Shown: positions 16,459 to 25,270 of the stretch, one piece after another | How positions within the stretch are numbered: the first letter of the stretch is position 1 | Layout: the number at the start of each line of letters is the position of its first letter | Notes under the pieces: generated by a model | Database searches by the model: none | What the model saw: only the letters and a program-made list of their open reading frames with translations | Told to the model about the DNA's origin: nothing | Program-made: the position numbers and the translations under genes | NCBI GenBank assembly: GCA_028282885.1 | Contig: JANQGX010000021.1 | Location: forward strand, 1-46,770 | Origin: SAR324 cluster bacterium | GTDB lineage: Bacteria; SAR324; XYD2-FULL-50-16 | DNA length: 46,770 bases | Direction: 5' to 3'

Positions 16459-18381
16459 ATGAAAATACTCAAAAAAATGGTGGAATCCGCAACCAAAGAA
16501 ACCTTTACAGCGGCCTGGGGGGAGCGGTTAATCAGCCCGGAAAAGGTGATGGATATGCTGGAACCCGGTATGACTGTTTACCTGAGTTCCGGTGCTGCCG
16601 AACCCAGAACCTTGCTCAAGAACCTGATTCAATCTCCACGCTACGATATCTCCGATTTGGAGCTGATCCAGGCCTTCAGTCTAAGCGATACCCTCTTTAC
16701 CCAGGAAACGAACTTCCAGAAATACCGGTTGAAAACTTTTTTCCCCGGCTGGAGAACGGATGAGGCGATTGCCGCGGGAAGTGTCGACCTGATTCCCGGT
16801 TTTTTTTCCCAGATTCCCCATCTGATCGGATCGGGCCAGATTTCCATTGACGTTGCCTTTATCCAAATTACCCCACCGAACGCGGCAGGCTATTGTAGTC
16901 TTGGCGTCTCCATGGATGCCGCCAGGCAAGCGATGAACAGGGCCAGCCTTGTCATCGGGGAGATCAATGAGCAGATTCCTCACACGTTTGGAGATACTTT
17001 TGTTCCCATGACAGAGTTTGACTATGTTGTTCAGTCCGATGAAACCCCTGTTTGTATCGGCAGATGGAAGGTCGATCCGGTCTATGAGAGCATCGCGGCC
17101 AATATTGCTTCCGTGATCGAGGATGGCAGTTGCCTGGCGTATTCCGTCGGACCGATCTTCGAAGCTTTGAGTAAAACGCTGGTGAATAAGCGAGACCTGG
17201 GGATCCACTCTCCCTTTTTCACCGATGCGCTGATGGAGCTCTGTATGAGTGGTGCGGTATCCAATCGCAACAAAAATATTTTCAAGGGAAAATCACTCGC
17301 TTCATACGCCATGGGCTCATTGGAGCTGTTCAAGTGGTTGGATAATAATCCCATGGTTGAGTTCCAGAGTACTGACAAGGTATTTAACCCCCTGTCCATG
17401 GGACAAAACAAGAAATTTATCGCTCTCATTCCCTGTCGTCGGGTTGATATGGCTGGCAGAATTGTTCTATTTTCCGGTAAAGCTAACACCGGTGCCACGG
17501 TCGGTGAGGTGGGCAATCAGGCAACGGCTGCCAGAATATCGAGAGGCGGGATGACGGTCTTTGCACTACCCAGTCGAAATCTCCGGGGAGAATGCAATAT
17601 TCTTCCATCGGCAGAAAATTATGATGAGCAGTTTGCCATAAAGGAAGCCGTGGACCTGGTGGTTACCGAATACGGTGTAGCCAATCTATACGGTCGAACC
17701 GTCCGGGAAAGAACACAGGCCCTGATCGAAATTGCCCATCCGGACGACAGGCAAAAGCTCGTGGAAACAGCCAAGGAGAAAAATTTTCTCTACCAGGATC
17801 AGGTTTTTCTGGCGGAATCCTCACATCTCTACCAATCGGATATTCAGGTCACTCACACCTTTAAAAACAATACTGAAATACGTTTTCGCGTGATCAAGCC
17901 TTCGGATGAGGAGCAGATGAGAAGACTTTTTTACCGGTTTTCCGATGAAGCTGTTTACTATCGCTATTTCACCCATATTAAAACCATGCCCCATGCCAAG
18001 ATGCAAAAATACGTCAATATCGACTACGGCCAGACTCTCTCGATCGTCGGGCTGGAAGGCGCTCCCGGAAAAGGGCGGATTATTGCTGAGGCCAGGTTTG
18101 TCAAACATAGTGATAAACCTTACGGGGATATAGCTTTTATTGTAGATGAAGATTACCAGGGGCTGGGTATTGCTACCTACCTGTACAGGCTTTTGACCAG
18201 GTTGGCGAAAGAGAGGGGATTATTGGGATTCACTGCCAATGTTCTGGCCAGCAACACCTCCATGATGAAGGTATTCGAAAAAGAGGGAACCATAAAGGCC
18301 AGAATGGCGGAAGGTGAATATGAACTGATTATCAGCTTCGATCAGGAGCGGTCATCGTCAGAAAGTGACACTTTCGCTTAA
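16459..18381 (+). CDS. Acetyl-CoA hydrolase/transferase fused to a GNAT acetyltransferase domain
   Basis: The 640-residue protein has an N-terminal acetyl-CoA hydrolase/CoA-transferase region (about 15-450; ITPPNAAGYCSLGVSMD, then GEVGNQATAARISRGG and VTEYGVANLYGRTVRER) and a C-terminal GNAT domain (about 472-635; acyl-CoA-binding motif DEDYQGLGIATYLYRLL from D563). Fusions of this type are a known family. They are probably acyl-CoA:carboxylate transferases or hydrolases with a linked lysine acetyltransferase. The usual Glu of the GIHSE motif reads Pro here (GIHSPFF, P252), so catalysis may rely on another residue or differ. The ATG at 16459 follows GAGGGGA and is preferred over a GTG 25 codons upstream. 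The stop overlaps that of the convergent small gene. Confidence 0.9.
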   Translation: MKILKKMVESATKETFTAAWGERLISPEKVMDMLEPGMTVYLSSGAAEPRTLLKNLIQSPRYDISDLELIQAFSLSDTLFTQETNFQKYRLKTFFPGWRTDEAIAAGSVDLIPGFFSQIPHLIGSGQISIDVAFIQITPPNAAGYCSLGVSMDAARQAMNRASLVIGEINEQIPHTFGDTFVPMTEFDYVVQSDETPVCIGRWKVDPVYESIAANIASVIEDGSCLAYSVGPIFEALSKTLVNKRDLGIHSPFFTDALMELCMSGAVSNRNKNIFKGKSLASYAMGSLELFKWLDNNPMVEFQSTDKVFNPLSMGQNKKFIALIPCRRVDMAGRIVLFSGKANTGATVGEVGNQATAARISRGGMTVFALPSRNLRGECNILPSAENYDEQFAIKEAVDLVVTEYGVANLYGRTVRERTQALIEIAHPDDRQKLVETAKEKNFLYQDQVFLAESSHLYQSDIQVTHTFKNNTEIRFRVIKPSDEEQMRRLFYRFSDEAVYYRYFTHIKTMPHAKMQKYVNIDYGQTLSIVGLEGAPGKGRIIAEARFVKHSDKPYGDIAFIVDEDYQGLGIATYLYRLLTRLAKERGLLGFTANVLASNTSMMKVFEKEGTIKARMAEGEYELIISFDQERSSSESDTFA

Positions 18382-18737
18382 TCTTTTTTGTAGTAAAACC
18401 GCTTATCGCCGCTCTGCTTATGTTGATAGTAAGAGCGGTCCTTCTTTAAGCGGGTCATTTCATTTCTGATTTCCACAGTTTTCTGCGACCAGTACACCAG
18501 TTGCTCCATACGTTTTCGTTCCCGCTTCTTATCATTGTAAAACCGGGCATTCCGCCAGAACTCAGCCTCTCTGTTGGCGACAGCCAGATCCTGCTCGAGC
18601 TGTTGCAGTTGCAGGGCAATGTCGTGTAATTCAAGCGGTGGTTGAATTCGACTGCTGATACCCTGTTCTGTTCCCTGGGCCCGGATTATCGGGGTGGACA
18701 GAACAAGACAGGTTAATATGCAAATTAGTGTTTTCAT
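18378..18737 (-). CDS. Small exported coiled-coil protein of unknown function
   Basis: The 119-residue protein has a clear signal peptide (MKTLICILTCLVLSTPIIRAQG), so the mature form should be periplasmic. The rest is charged and helical with heptad-like character (residues about 35-105) and a very basic, Tyr-rich C-terminus. No family is recognised. The ATG at 18737 puts the signal peptide at the N-terminus; an upstream TTG would bury it. An AAGG lies slightly far upstream of the ATG. Its stop overlaps the stop of the convergent acetyl-CoA hydrolase gene by three bases. Confidence 0.7.
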   Translation of the reverse strand: MKTLICILTCLVLSTPIIRAQGTEQGISSRIQPPLELHDIALQLQQLEQDLAVANREAEFWRNARFYNDKKRERKRMEQLVYWSQKTVEIRNEMTRLKKDRSYYQHKQSGDKRFYYKKD

Positions 18738-18954
18738 GCGTTGTCTACCTTCTGACTGCAAAACGTTACCATTTGACCGACCGACGATAAGCCGGATCGC
18801 TTTGCCGAGAACTGTCTAAAACCTGTGCGATCGCTGGTAAATAGTATCGCGACAGGATTTAACACAAATCCATTAAAAAAATGCCAGAAGTATACCGTTT
18901 GATACAAATTGGGTGGTTGTTCCCACCGAAAGCAGGACGCAGGATTGAGGTCGG

Positions 18955-19191
18955 TTATTTTTGGATGTCCCAGTCACTAACCAGCTTGTCGAGCAGGCTG
19001 GTCTGATCCTGCAACTCACGGTAAAGCTCATCCATGGTGAGAGCTTCCAGTTCTTCGGTAGATTTGGTTTTATGATCCCGAAATCTTTGAATGGCTTCGT
19101 ATGTGGAGTTTATTTCCCTGATCAGTTTATCCTTGGTGACATTCCATTGCAGATCATCTCCTCCGCTTGTGCTATTATTCTCTTCTGTCAT
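18955..19191 (-). CDS. Small acidic helical protein, hypothetical
   Basis: Seventy-eight residues, no signal peptide or membrane segment, largely predicted helical with amphipathic repeats (DKLIREINSTYEAIQRF, ELYRELQDQTSLLDKLVSDW). The frame continues further upstream, but the extra part is Cys/Ser/Asn-rich and unlike coding sequence. The ATG at 19191 with AAGG seven bases before it is the likely start. No family is recognised. Codon use and the internal start support a real gene moderately. Confidence 0.5.
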   Translation of the reverse strand: MTEENNSTSGGDDLQWNVTKDKLIREINSTYEAIQRFRDHKTKSTEELEALTMDELYRELQDQTSLLDKLVSDWDIQK

Positions 19192-19562
19192 GTAGTTACC
19201 TTGTTCATTTTCGGGGCAATCCCAAAAGACTTGACTTGACCATTTGACCGATCTGTCGATCGAGTTGAACGACTGAATGGTAATAAATGTTTCTGAAGCG
19301 CACCCTGACCAGGAACTGTGATGAGTGTTTATTGACCGGTTTACATGAAATTGTCTGATCATTTTGTCGGGTTTGCAATAGTTTTCTGAACAATCAGGTG
19401 TCTTATAAGCAGCAGTAGCACATGTTTTAATATTAAATTCAGCCATCTATGTGTGCCTTGTAAAACAGATCCGGATCAAAGGTTTGTAATACCGCACAGG
19501 TAAACACCCGGACAAGAGTGCTGCTCCAATTTTAAGGAAGCGACCGGGGTGATCCTGCCGTG
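19192..19562. other. Intergenic region
   Basis: About 370 bases between two - strand small genes. A frame continuing upstream of the 78-residue protein crosses part of it but has no ribosome site and atypical composition. I see no promoter, repeat or RNA structure worth naming. Confidence 0.4.
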
Positions 19563-20063
19563 TTATTTTTTTATGTTTCTTACTGCCAATACCCTGTGTG
19601 CCTTTTGATGCATCTTGAGATCGGAAAAATGATAGCCCAGTCGATAAGTAAAAACATTAGCCGAAATATCTTTCGCTTCCGAAGACCAGACCCAGCCGCA
19701 GGATAGGTTGATTTGCGGGACAATCTTCACACGCATGCCGCAATCGGTGAGTTTTCCTTCCAACTCCTTTTTATCAATGAATAGAGTCCTGAGTTCCCTG
19801 ACGGTAGGCAAGCGCCAATCATCATATTTTGCATCAGGCAGGAGATAGAACAGGTTGAACTTGACCCACTTCCCCGCATCTTCCCAGTTGATATCACCCT
19901 GGTTGTCCGATTTTGACCACATGAGATTCAGTTGATGATCAGTGACAGTCCCGTCTCCATTGTCAGAAAACCTGTCGTCAGCAAAGGAAGAAAAAGTGCA
20001 AAGAATGAACAAAGCCATTCCTAAACTTCTGATAAGATTGCTTATCTTCCTATATCCGGCCAT
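19563..20063 (-). CDS. DUF1566 (Lcl C-terminal-like) exported protein
   Basis: The 166-residue protein has a signal peptide (hydrophobic about 12-30, ending SSFADD) followed by a DUF1566/Lcl-type domain: FSDNGDGTVTDHQLNLMW, an aligned Trp, then YDDWRLPTVRELRTLF, and a closing AHRVLAVRN. These modules share the fold of FGE/C-type-lectin-like domains and usually occur in exported or surface proteins; function is unknown. Two Cys (around residues 116 and 131) could form a disulphide. The ATG at 20063 with GGAGGG just upstream is preferred over a more distal start. Confidence 0.8.
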   Translation of the reverse strand: MAGYRKISNLIRSLGMALFILCTFSSFADDRFSDNGDGTVTDHQLNLMWSKSDNQGDINWEDAGKWVKFNLFYLLPDAKYDDWRLPTVRELRTLFIDKKELEGKLTDCGMRVKIVPQINLSCGWVWSSEAKDISANVFTYRLGYHFSDLKMHQKAHRVLAVRNIKK

Positions 20064-20513
20064 TTTCCCTCCGTCATTTATGATCCTTGGATTCTGTAAA
20101 TAATTGATGAGTTCCAAACACTTTCATCACCTTGGTCGGGTAGTTAATGAATGGACTGGGAGACGGACAGGTTGTCCGTCGAGAATGAGCTCTAAAACAG
20201 ACCGACCATGGTGACTGCAGATTTAAGGTGATAGCTGAAATTGGCAAACGAAACCTAGCGTAATTCCGCAAAAATCCAACAGGGTCTCTTTACCAGATGG
20301 GGACTGATATGTCAAAAAAACCAACGTATTTGGCGGTGAGGAGAAGGAGGTGAGTCATCTGATGATTGAGATTGGCACCAGTGTTGCTTTGATTTTTGAA
20401 CGCAATTCCAAGTCCTGCTTTTCGGTTCATTTTTTGCCGGAAATGCGATAAACTTGAAAACGACAATTGACCGATAACCCATACTACTAAACGGTTTAAC
20501 CCGAGTACCCCAT
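20064..20513. other. Divergent intergenic region containing a sigma-54 promoter
   Basis: This 450-base region separates the DUF1566 gene from a small exported-protein gene. It holds a consensus sigma-54 promoter (separate entry) and, just upstream of it, a perfect ribosome-site-like AAGGAGGTGA at 20344-20353. Two very short frames around that site (20309-20353 and 20362-20451) are too short to support as genes. Confidence 0.5.
20372..20388 (+). promoter_or_regulatory. Sigma-54 (-24/-12) promoter
   Basis: TTGGCAC (20372-20378), five bases, then TTGCT (20384-20388) matches the TGGCAC-N5-TTGCW consensus exactly at both invariant GG and GC dinucleotides with the right spacing. Transcription should start near 20400, giving a leader of about 115 bases to the gene at 20514. 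A sigma-54-dependent activator is encoded at 31730-33271, but no link between them is shown. Confidence 0.7.
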
Positions 20514-20813
20514 ATGAAACTGTTTATACTAAAATTGGCTGCAATTTGTATGTTGCTGATGCCAGGTTCCGTTTTTGCGATTGAATACCTTTGGACCGAT
20601 CAACAGGGTGTTCGTCACTTTGACTGCGGTGGTTTTGTTGTGGGAGGTGAAGCTGCAATCAAGGAGCTGGGACGGGGACTATATCGTGCCAAAGGGATCC
20701 TGATCAACAGAAAGGTTCGTGCCAACTCCATTTATCACGCTGCCCGAATTGCCTGTGGCGAGGCTGAGGAGTTTCAGGAAACCAAACCGGCTGCGGAAGA
20801 GAAACAGGAGTAG
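20514..20813 (+). CDS. Small exported protein of unknown function
   Basis: The 99-residue protein has a signal peptide (MKLFILKLAAICMLLMPGSVFA, cleavage about residue 22). The mature part is about 77 residues with two Cys and a WTDQQGVRHF motif, reminiscent of the DUF4124-type 'WxDxxGxxH' start, followed by an acidic, Glu-rich tail. It is probably periplasmic. The ribosome site is weak. A sigma-54 promoter lies upstream, suggesting nutritional or stress control. It ends 12 bases before the stop of the convergent nitroreductase gene. Confidence 0.7.
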   Translation: MKLFILKLAAICMLLMPGSVFAIEYLWTDQQGVRHFDCGGFVVGGEAAIKELGRGLYRAKGILINRKVRANSIYHAARIACGEAEEFQETKPAAEEKQE

Positions 20814-20825
20814 CTGGCATTTATT

Positions 20826-21746
20826 TCAGGGTGAAAGGTTAACCGTTCTGATCGCAGCGGGTTTTCTCCCTGTAACGGTTGCATATTCCTCATCAGGATA
20901 TCCTACAGCAATTACTGCATAAACCGACTCGTCATCCGGCAATCCAAAATAATCACAGATCTTCCTGTCCTTGTTCATGGCGGAAACGACAAAACCGACC
21001 AGACAGGTTCCCAGCCCTATAGCATGGGCACCGAGAAGAATGTTTTGTGTTGCCAACAAGGCATCTTCTGCCGGACAAGATGCTTCTTCCTTGGATGCAA
21101 CCAGTATGGCAGCCGGGGCGCCATGGAAAAGCAGGTCTTTTTCGGTTTTGTCCCACTCTTCCAAACCTTCCTTGATACTTTCGTAGTGGTTCAGATAGTA
21201 ATCATTCAACTGGGGTTTTCCAACCAGTTTCAACAGGGTTCTCAGCCATTTCTTTTCTGCCAGCCGGTTCAGGTTCTCAAAAAAAGTTCCGATTCTGCTT
21301 CCAAAGGCTTTGACTGAGGATCGATCAGGAAGGATGGTAAAGGACCACATCTGACAATTGGATCCGGAAGGTGCGGTTACACCGATTTTGACCAGATCGT
21401 CCAGTACGGATTTGTCAACCGGTTTGTCCAGGTATTTTCTGCAGGATCTTCTGGATTGCATCAGATTGACCAGTTCAGAAACATCGTATTTACCGTGTGG
21501 CAGCCATTCTTTCCTGGTTTTGAAATTGGCAAAACGGGAAAGGGATTCGTCAATTCCATCGACTCGAATTGCTCCGGATTCACAAGCTGCGCGGCAATGA
21601 TCGCAGATCAGGGATGTGGTCCCCGTAATGCTGGCTTTGCCATCAACCAGCGAAATGGTTTCATGGGGACAGACTTCAATACAGGCACCGCAGCCGATGC
21701 AGAGATCGCTGTCAATTGTTGTTGTTATTGTCCTGTCCAATGCCAT
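20826..21746 (-). CDS. Ferredoxin-nitroreductase fusion protein
   Basis: The 306-residue protein has an N-terminal 2[4Fe-4S]-type ferredoxin segment (CIGCGACIEVCP at 16-27, and a second CDHCRAAC with one Cys fewer than canonical), then a nitroreductase domain (about 85-300; QSRRSCRKYLDKPVD, APSGSNCQMW, and HAIGLGTCLVGF near the FMN pocket). Such fusions are FMN-dependent reductases that probably take electrons from ferredoxin; the substrate is unknown. The reduced second cluster is, as I recall, common in this family. GAGGAG nine bases before the ATG supports the start. Confidence 0.92.
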   Translation of the reverse strand: MALDRTITTTIDSDLCIGCGACIEVCPHETISLVDGKASITGTTSLICDHCRAACESGAIRVDGIDESLSRFANFKTRKEWLPHGKYDVSELVNLMQSRRSCRKYLDKPVDKSVLDDLVKIGVTAPSGSNCQMWSFTILPDRSSVKAFGSRIGTFFENLNRLAEKKWLRTLLKLVGKPQLNDYYLNHYESIKEGLEEWDKTEKDLLFHGAPAAILVASKEEASCPAEDALLATQNILLGAHAIGLGTCLVGFVVSAMNKDRKICDYFGLPDDESVYAVIAVGYPDEEYATVTGRKPAAIRTVNLSP

Positions 21747-22146
21747 CTGTCGAATCTCCTCTCTTAATCATTGAATACAATTGTCTGATTCATGTGCCCG
21801 ATAAAAAACTTCCGATTTTGGGATCTCCTCCAGGCCAGATGATAGAATCGTAATATAACTGCAATCATACCGGGGTTGCCGAAGCTGCGGGCTGATTCAT
21901 CCCAAGCCCATTTTGCAGGAATATCTCCCCCGGGTTTTCCGGCCACCTTCAGAATAATGACTTGAGAATCCAGGTTATCCCGAATTGGATTTAATCTTAT
22001 CTGTTAGGGAAAGCAACAACAATGACCGGATTCAATCGAACAGGTAAAAACAGGATGGAGGGGGATGAGATGATGGGGAGACCCCGTCGTTTTGTAATTA
22101 TGGAGATTCAAACGACAGGTGTTCTCGAAGAGGGAATCGTCTGTTT
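21747..22146. other. Intergenic region with a possible gene remnant
   Basis: No solid gene. On the - strand an open frame of about 80 codons (roughly 22004-21764) has protein-like stretches such as VIILKVAGKPGGDIPAKWAW but lacks an ATG or a clear ribosome site. It could be a decayed gene or chance. Confidence 0.3.
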
Positions 22147-22461
22147 TTATTCAATAAGCTTAAATTCATGAATTCTGCAATGCGTCATGATGGTTCGTTT
22201 ACCCTGAATTTCATTAGCCGGGCTGAGACGGTTTCTTTCGCATTCATCCAGGGCCTGTTTGGAGGCATCCGACTTGTCCATTTTACCGAAAGCAAAACCG
22301 CAAACCACAAATCCGTTATCTATTGCTGCGGCCATGGCATTATAACCTCGAGCCAGTTGAGCGCTGTAAGTGCTGACACACGAACTTACATTCGCTTGCT
22401 GGGCAGAAGCATAAAACGCAAACATTGTTAAAAACAGGATTGAGATAATCAGTTTTTTCAT
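22147..22461 (-). CDS. Small exported DUF4189-like protein
   Basis: The 104-residue protein has a signal peptide (MKKLIISILFLTMFAFYASAQ) and a mature domain with four Cys in a pattern suggesting two disulphides (one near the new N-terminus, one in FVVCGFAFGK, one in ALDECERNR, one in THCRIHEF). The alternation AAAIDNGFVVCGFA...QALDECE recalls DUF4189-type exported proteins, but the match is loose. The ATG at 22461 follows GAGG five bases upstream. It is probably periplasmic; function is unknown. Confidence 0.7.
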   Translation of the reverse strand: MKKLIISILFLTMFAFYASAQQANVSSCVSTYSAQLARGYNAMAAAIDNGFVVCGFAFGKMDKSDASKQALDECERNRLSPANEIQGKRTIMTHCRIHEFKLIE

Positions 22462-22574
22462 TTGTACCTCTTCGTCTAATCCGTGGCTATGGGTGAATAA
22501 GAGACCAAACTGTTCGGTCCGATCACAAAATATAGTTGGGTTTCTTGATAAATGCAGGAAAAAGACCAAAGTGT

Positions 22575-23879
22575 CTAGGGGTTTGCTACTCCCAGGGTTT
22601 TGAAAGCTGATTCGGCAGCCAGCCAACCCGTTGAAAAGGCTGCCTGAAGATTGTATCCGCCTGTGTCTGCCTGTATGTCCAGTACTTCTCCTGCGATAAA
22701 CAGTCCTTTGACTTTTCGGGACTCCATGGTTTTGGGATTGACTTCATGCAGGTTAACGCCTCCGGAGGTAATAATCGCTTCGGCAAAAGGGCGATAACCG
22801 GAGATGGGAAAGGTCAGTTCCTTAAACCAGTTGCGAAGGTTTTTTCTCTCCCTGGCATTAATTTCATGTCCTCTTGTTGCCGCTGCCAGAGCTTGATTTT
22901 CCAGACAAAATCCGATCATTTGACGGGGCAGCAGGGTTTTCAAGATATTGCTGATCTGTTGCTTTCCTCCGTTTGCCAGTTCCCGAATCAAACGCTCATC
23001 CAGCTTTTTCGAATCCAGGGCAGGTTTAAGATCGAGCCTGATTTCAACCTGTTTACCTTCATCCAAAAGATCGACGACCAGGTGGCTGAGCTTCAGGATA
23101 ACAGGTCCGGTCAAACCGAACCCGGTGAAAGACATTTCCCCGAACTCGGCGGAGATTTTTCTATTTTCGGACCAGACAGAAGCTTCGATGTTTTTTAAAA
23201 GCAGCCCGTCCAGTTCTCCCGTTTTTGTTTCTCCAACTTCCAAAGGCACAAGAGCCGGCCTGGGTTTAATGATGGTGTGCCCGATATTTTTGAGCAGTTG
23301 ATAACCATCACCGGTTGATCCGGTGGCTGGATAGCTTTTTCCGCCGGTAGCCAGAATCACGGTTCCGCAGGATACTTTTTCGGATTTGTCTATTGATTTG
23401 ATAACCTTGTTTTTTTGATGCGTGACAGCACAAATCGCGACTCCCTGGATAGCGTTTTCCCGATGCACAAGTTCGATTGCGGCTGAACTGGTTCTGATTT
23501 TAACATTAAGTCTCCTGTTCCAGTCCACCAGGCTTTTCACAATTTCCGGCGCCTGACCGCTTTCCGGGAAAACCCTGCCACCTCTTTCCACTACGGTTTC
23601 AACCCCCAGCGCTTTGAAATGAGCGATCAATTCTTCAGCGAAAAAGCGTGAGAAGGCGTTGCGTAGAAAGCGACCGTGGGGATAAAAGTGCTTTAAGAAT
23701 TCTGTTTGTTGCACTGTATTGGTCAAATTGCATCTTCCTTTACCGGTAATAGCCAGTTTCCGCCCCGGTTTTCCCTTGTGTTCCAGCAGCAGAACTTTTG
23801 CTCCCAGTTGGGCGGCTCTCCCAGCAGCCATCAAACCTGCTGCCCCGGCTCCTATCACGACAATATCATATCGATTCAT
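22575..23879 (-). CDS. HI0933/YhiN-family FAD-dependent oxidoreductase
   Basis: The 434-residue flavoprotein has an N-terminal Rossmann FAD motif VVIGAGAAGLMAAGRAAQLG, the family signature GRKLAITGKGRCNLTN (about 40-55), and a C-terminal FAD-contact region GLFIAGEVLDIQADTGGYNLQAAFSTG typical of the HI0933/YhiN (BaiN-like) family. Several members are annotated as aminoacetone oxidases, and BaiN acts in bile-acid metabolism, but most are uncharacterised. The length is normal. The ribosome site before 23879 is weak. It is transcribed divergently from the 24228 gene. Confidence 0.92.
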   Translation of the reverse strand: MNRYDIVVIGAGAAGLMAAGRAAQLGAKVLLLEHKGKPGRKLAITGKGRCNLTNTVQQTEFLKHFYPHGRFLRNAFSRFFAEELIAHFKALGVETVVERGGRVFPESGQAPEIVKSLVDWNRRLNVKIRTSSAAIELVHRENAIQGVAICAVTHQKNKVIKSIDKSEKVSCGTVILATGGKSYPATGSTGDGYQLLKNIGHTIIKPRPALVPLEVGETKTGELDGLLLKNIEASVWSENRKISAEFGEMSFTGFGLTGPVILKLSHLVVDLLDEGKQVEIRLDLKPALDSKKLDERLIRELANGGKQQISNILKTLLPRQMIGFCLENQALAAATRGHEINARERKNLRNWFKELTFPISGYRPFAEAIITSGGVNLHEVNPKTMESRKVKGLFIAGEVLDIQADTGGYNLQAAFSTGWLAAESAFKTLGVANP

Positions 23880-24227
23880 CTGTGTTTAATCTTTTTATAT
23901 TTAACCTGGATTTTGTAAGGAACTGATCATCACCGCGCATCAGTTCAGCAACAAACCGACCCCCGGACGATGCCGGAGACCAGGTTCCGGGTAAAGAACA
24001 ATGGTTTTAGCCCCGGTAATCGGGTGCGTATGTCTTTCATTAACAAGTTGGTTTTCCCGGGCTGTGACCGGAAGATTTTGATTTTTCCTTTACAATTCAT
24101 TACAATTGCTCTTCAGTATCGAATCAGTGTAGTTCTTTTTCAAAGGTAAATCCTCACAATCAGAAACTCAATTTCGATTTTGATCCGGTTTCGGATCGAA
24201 TTGATTTAAACAACAATTCGGGAGCCA
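23880..24227. other. Divergent intergenic region with a leader hairpin
   Basis: No gene seen in about 350 bases. A nine-base-pair hairpin with loop GTTT (arms 24179-24187 and 24192-24200, TTTGATCCG/CGGATCGAA with one G-T pair) lies some 30 bases before the 24228 start and may be a leader structure or an operator. Confidence 0.4.
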
Positions 24228-24626
24228 ATGAGAAAACGGAGAATGCCCGAGGAGAAACTGGCAAAGCTTGTCTCTTCAGTGGATTTTCAGACCGTTCCGG
24301 AGCTGTGGCTGCCCCAGCTTGAGAGATGTTTTCATCGGGTGCTGAAGCATGAATACTACCTGAAGAGCGTTCCCGATAATCTTGCTTTGCCCCGATACAG
24401 AAAGATCGTGACCAGAATTATCTATCGGCTTTTCTGCCAGGTTCACCCGTCACAGCTTGAATTTTCAAAAGATCTGATGTTTCCGGATCCCTTGATCGGT
24501 CAATTCATGGAATACCTGATTCAGGCGGAGATCAATCGAAAACGGAAAATTCTTCAGCAGAACCCCGTCACCCGGCAAAAGATCAGGTCGACACTTCTCA
24601 AATTGAAAAGTGAATTGGAGATCTGA
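24228..24626 (+). CDS. Hypothetical basic helical protein
   Basis: One hundred and thirty-two residues, strongly basic, with no signal peptide or membrane segment and mostly helical. Features include LERCFHRVLKHEYYLKSV, a basic middle (RYRKIVTRIIYRLF) and a basic C-terminal helix (NRKRKILQQNPVTRQKIR). The charge would allow nucleic-acid binding, but there is no recognisable DNA-binding motif. GGGAG lies close to the ATG (three-base gap). It is the first of four + strand genes that could be co-transcribed with endonuclease IV. Confidence 0.6.
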   Translation: MRKRRMPEEKLAKLVSSVDFQTVPELWLPQLERCFHRVLKHEYYLKSVPDNLALPRYRKIVTRIIYRLFCQVHPSQLEFSKDLMFPDPLIGQFMEYLIQAEINRKRKILQQNPVTRQKIRSTLLKLKSELEI

Positions 24627-24695
24627 TAATGTTCCGGTAACACAAACGTTTCGTTTTACAACCCAAAACAGAAAATCTGCAACAACAGGATCATT

Positions 24696-25208
24696 ATGAA
24701 TATTGATGAGTTAAATGCCAAATACGACGAAATCTACAACAAAACCCTGGAGATTCATCAGTTGCTGGCGGAAGTGGAAGATACCAACGATATCCTCTAT
24801 TTCCTGTATCAAACCAAGATCAAACGCCCCAACTCGGTTCTCAACAAGATGATCGACAATTATGAAAGCCTGATCCTGAAGTTAAGGGAGGCACACAAAG
24901 AGATCAAAGCCAGTCTGGCAGAATTCGGAGATGAAAAGGAACTGGCCCAAGGTATCAAGAACAATGATAAGCTGTCCGAAAAACTCAAAGAGCTGGTATT
25001 ATGGAAACTCAGGCGACTGTTTATGATTTATGACGATGAAAATGTGCAGCTCTATGTCAACAGCGATTTTCTAACAGAGGAATTGATCGGCGAAGCCAGG
25101 GAAGTGCCTACTCCAAATCCGGCTGCCGCCAAAAAGGAAGATGAAAACCCGGGAGCCTCCGCAGATGCAGGCGTCTTTTCCGGGAATCCCGACGAAGTTC
25201 CCAACTGA
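24696..25208 (+). CDS. Hypothetical coiled-coil protein
   Basis: The 170-residue, soluble, acidic and largely helical protein has a coiled-coil N-terminal half (about 1-85, heptad-like [19 protein letters not shown]), a second helical segment [20 protein letters not shown], and a disordered Pro/Glu/Asn-rich tail (about 135-170). No family is recognised. AGGA six bases before the ATG supports the start. It lies 70 bases after the preceding hypothetical gene and 62 bases before the endonuclease IV gene. Confidence 0.65.
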   Translation: MNIDELNAKYDEIYNKTLEIHQLLAEVEDTNDILYFLYQTKIKRPNSVLNKMIDNYESLILKLREAHKEIKASLAEFGDEKELAQGIKNNDKLSEKLKELVLWKLRRLFMIYDDENVQLYVNSDFLTEELIGEAREVPTPNPAAAKKEDENPGASADAGVFSGNPDEVPN

Positions 25209-25270
25209 TTCTAATCCATCCGGGGCGGTTCATTGTAAAGACTGTCCCGCTTATCCTTGTTGTCCCTTCT

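Noticed and set aside
20309..20451. Two very short frames (14 and 29 codons) around a perfect AAGGAGGTGA
   Set aside because: No protein-like features, and the second frame covers the sigma-54 promoter. The ribosome-site match may be coincidence.
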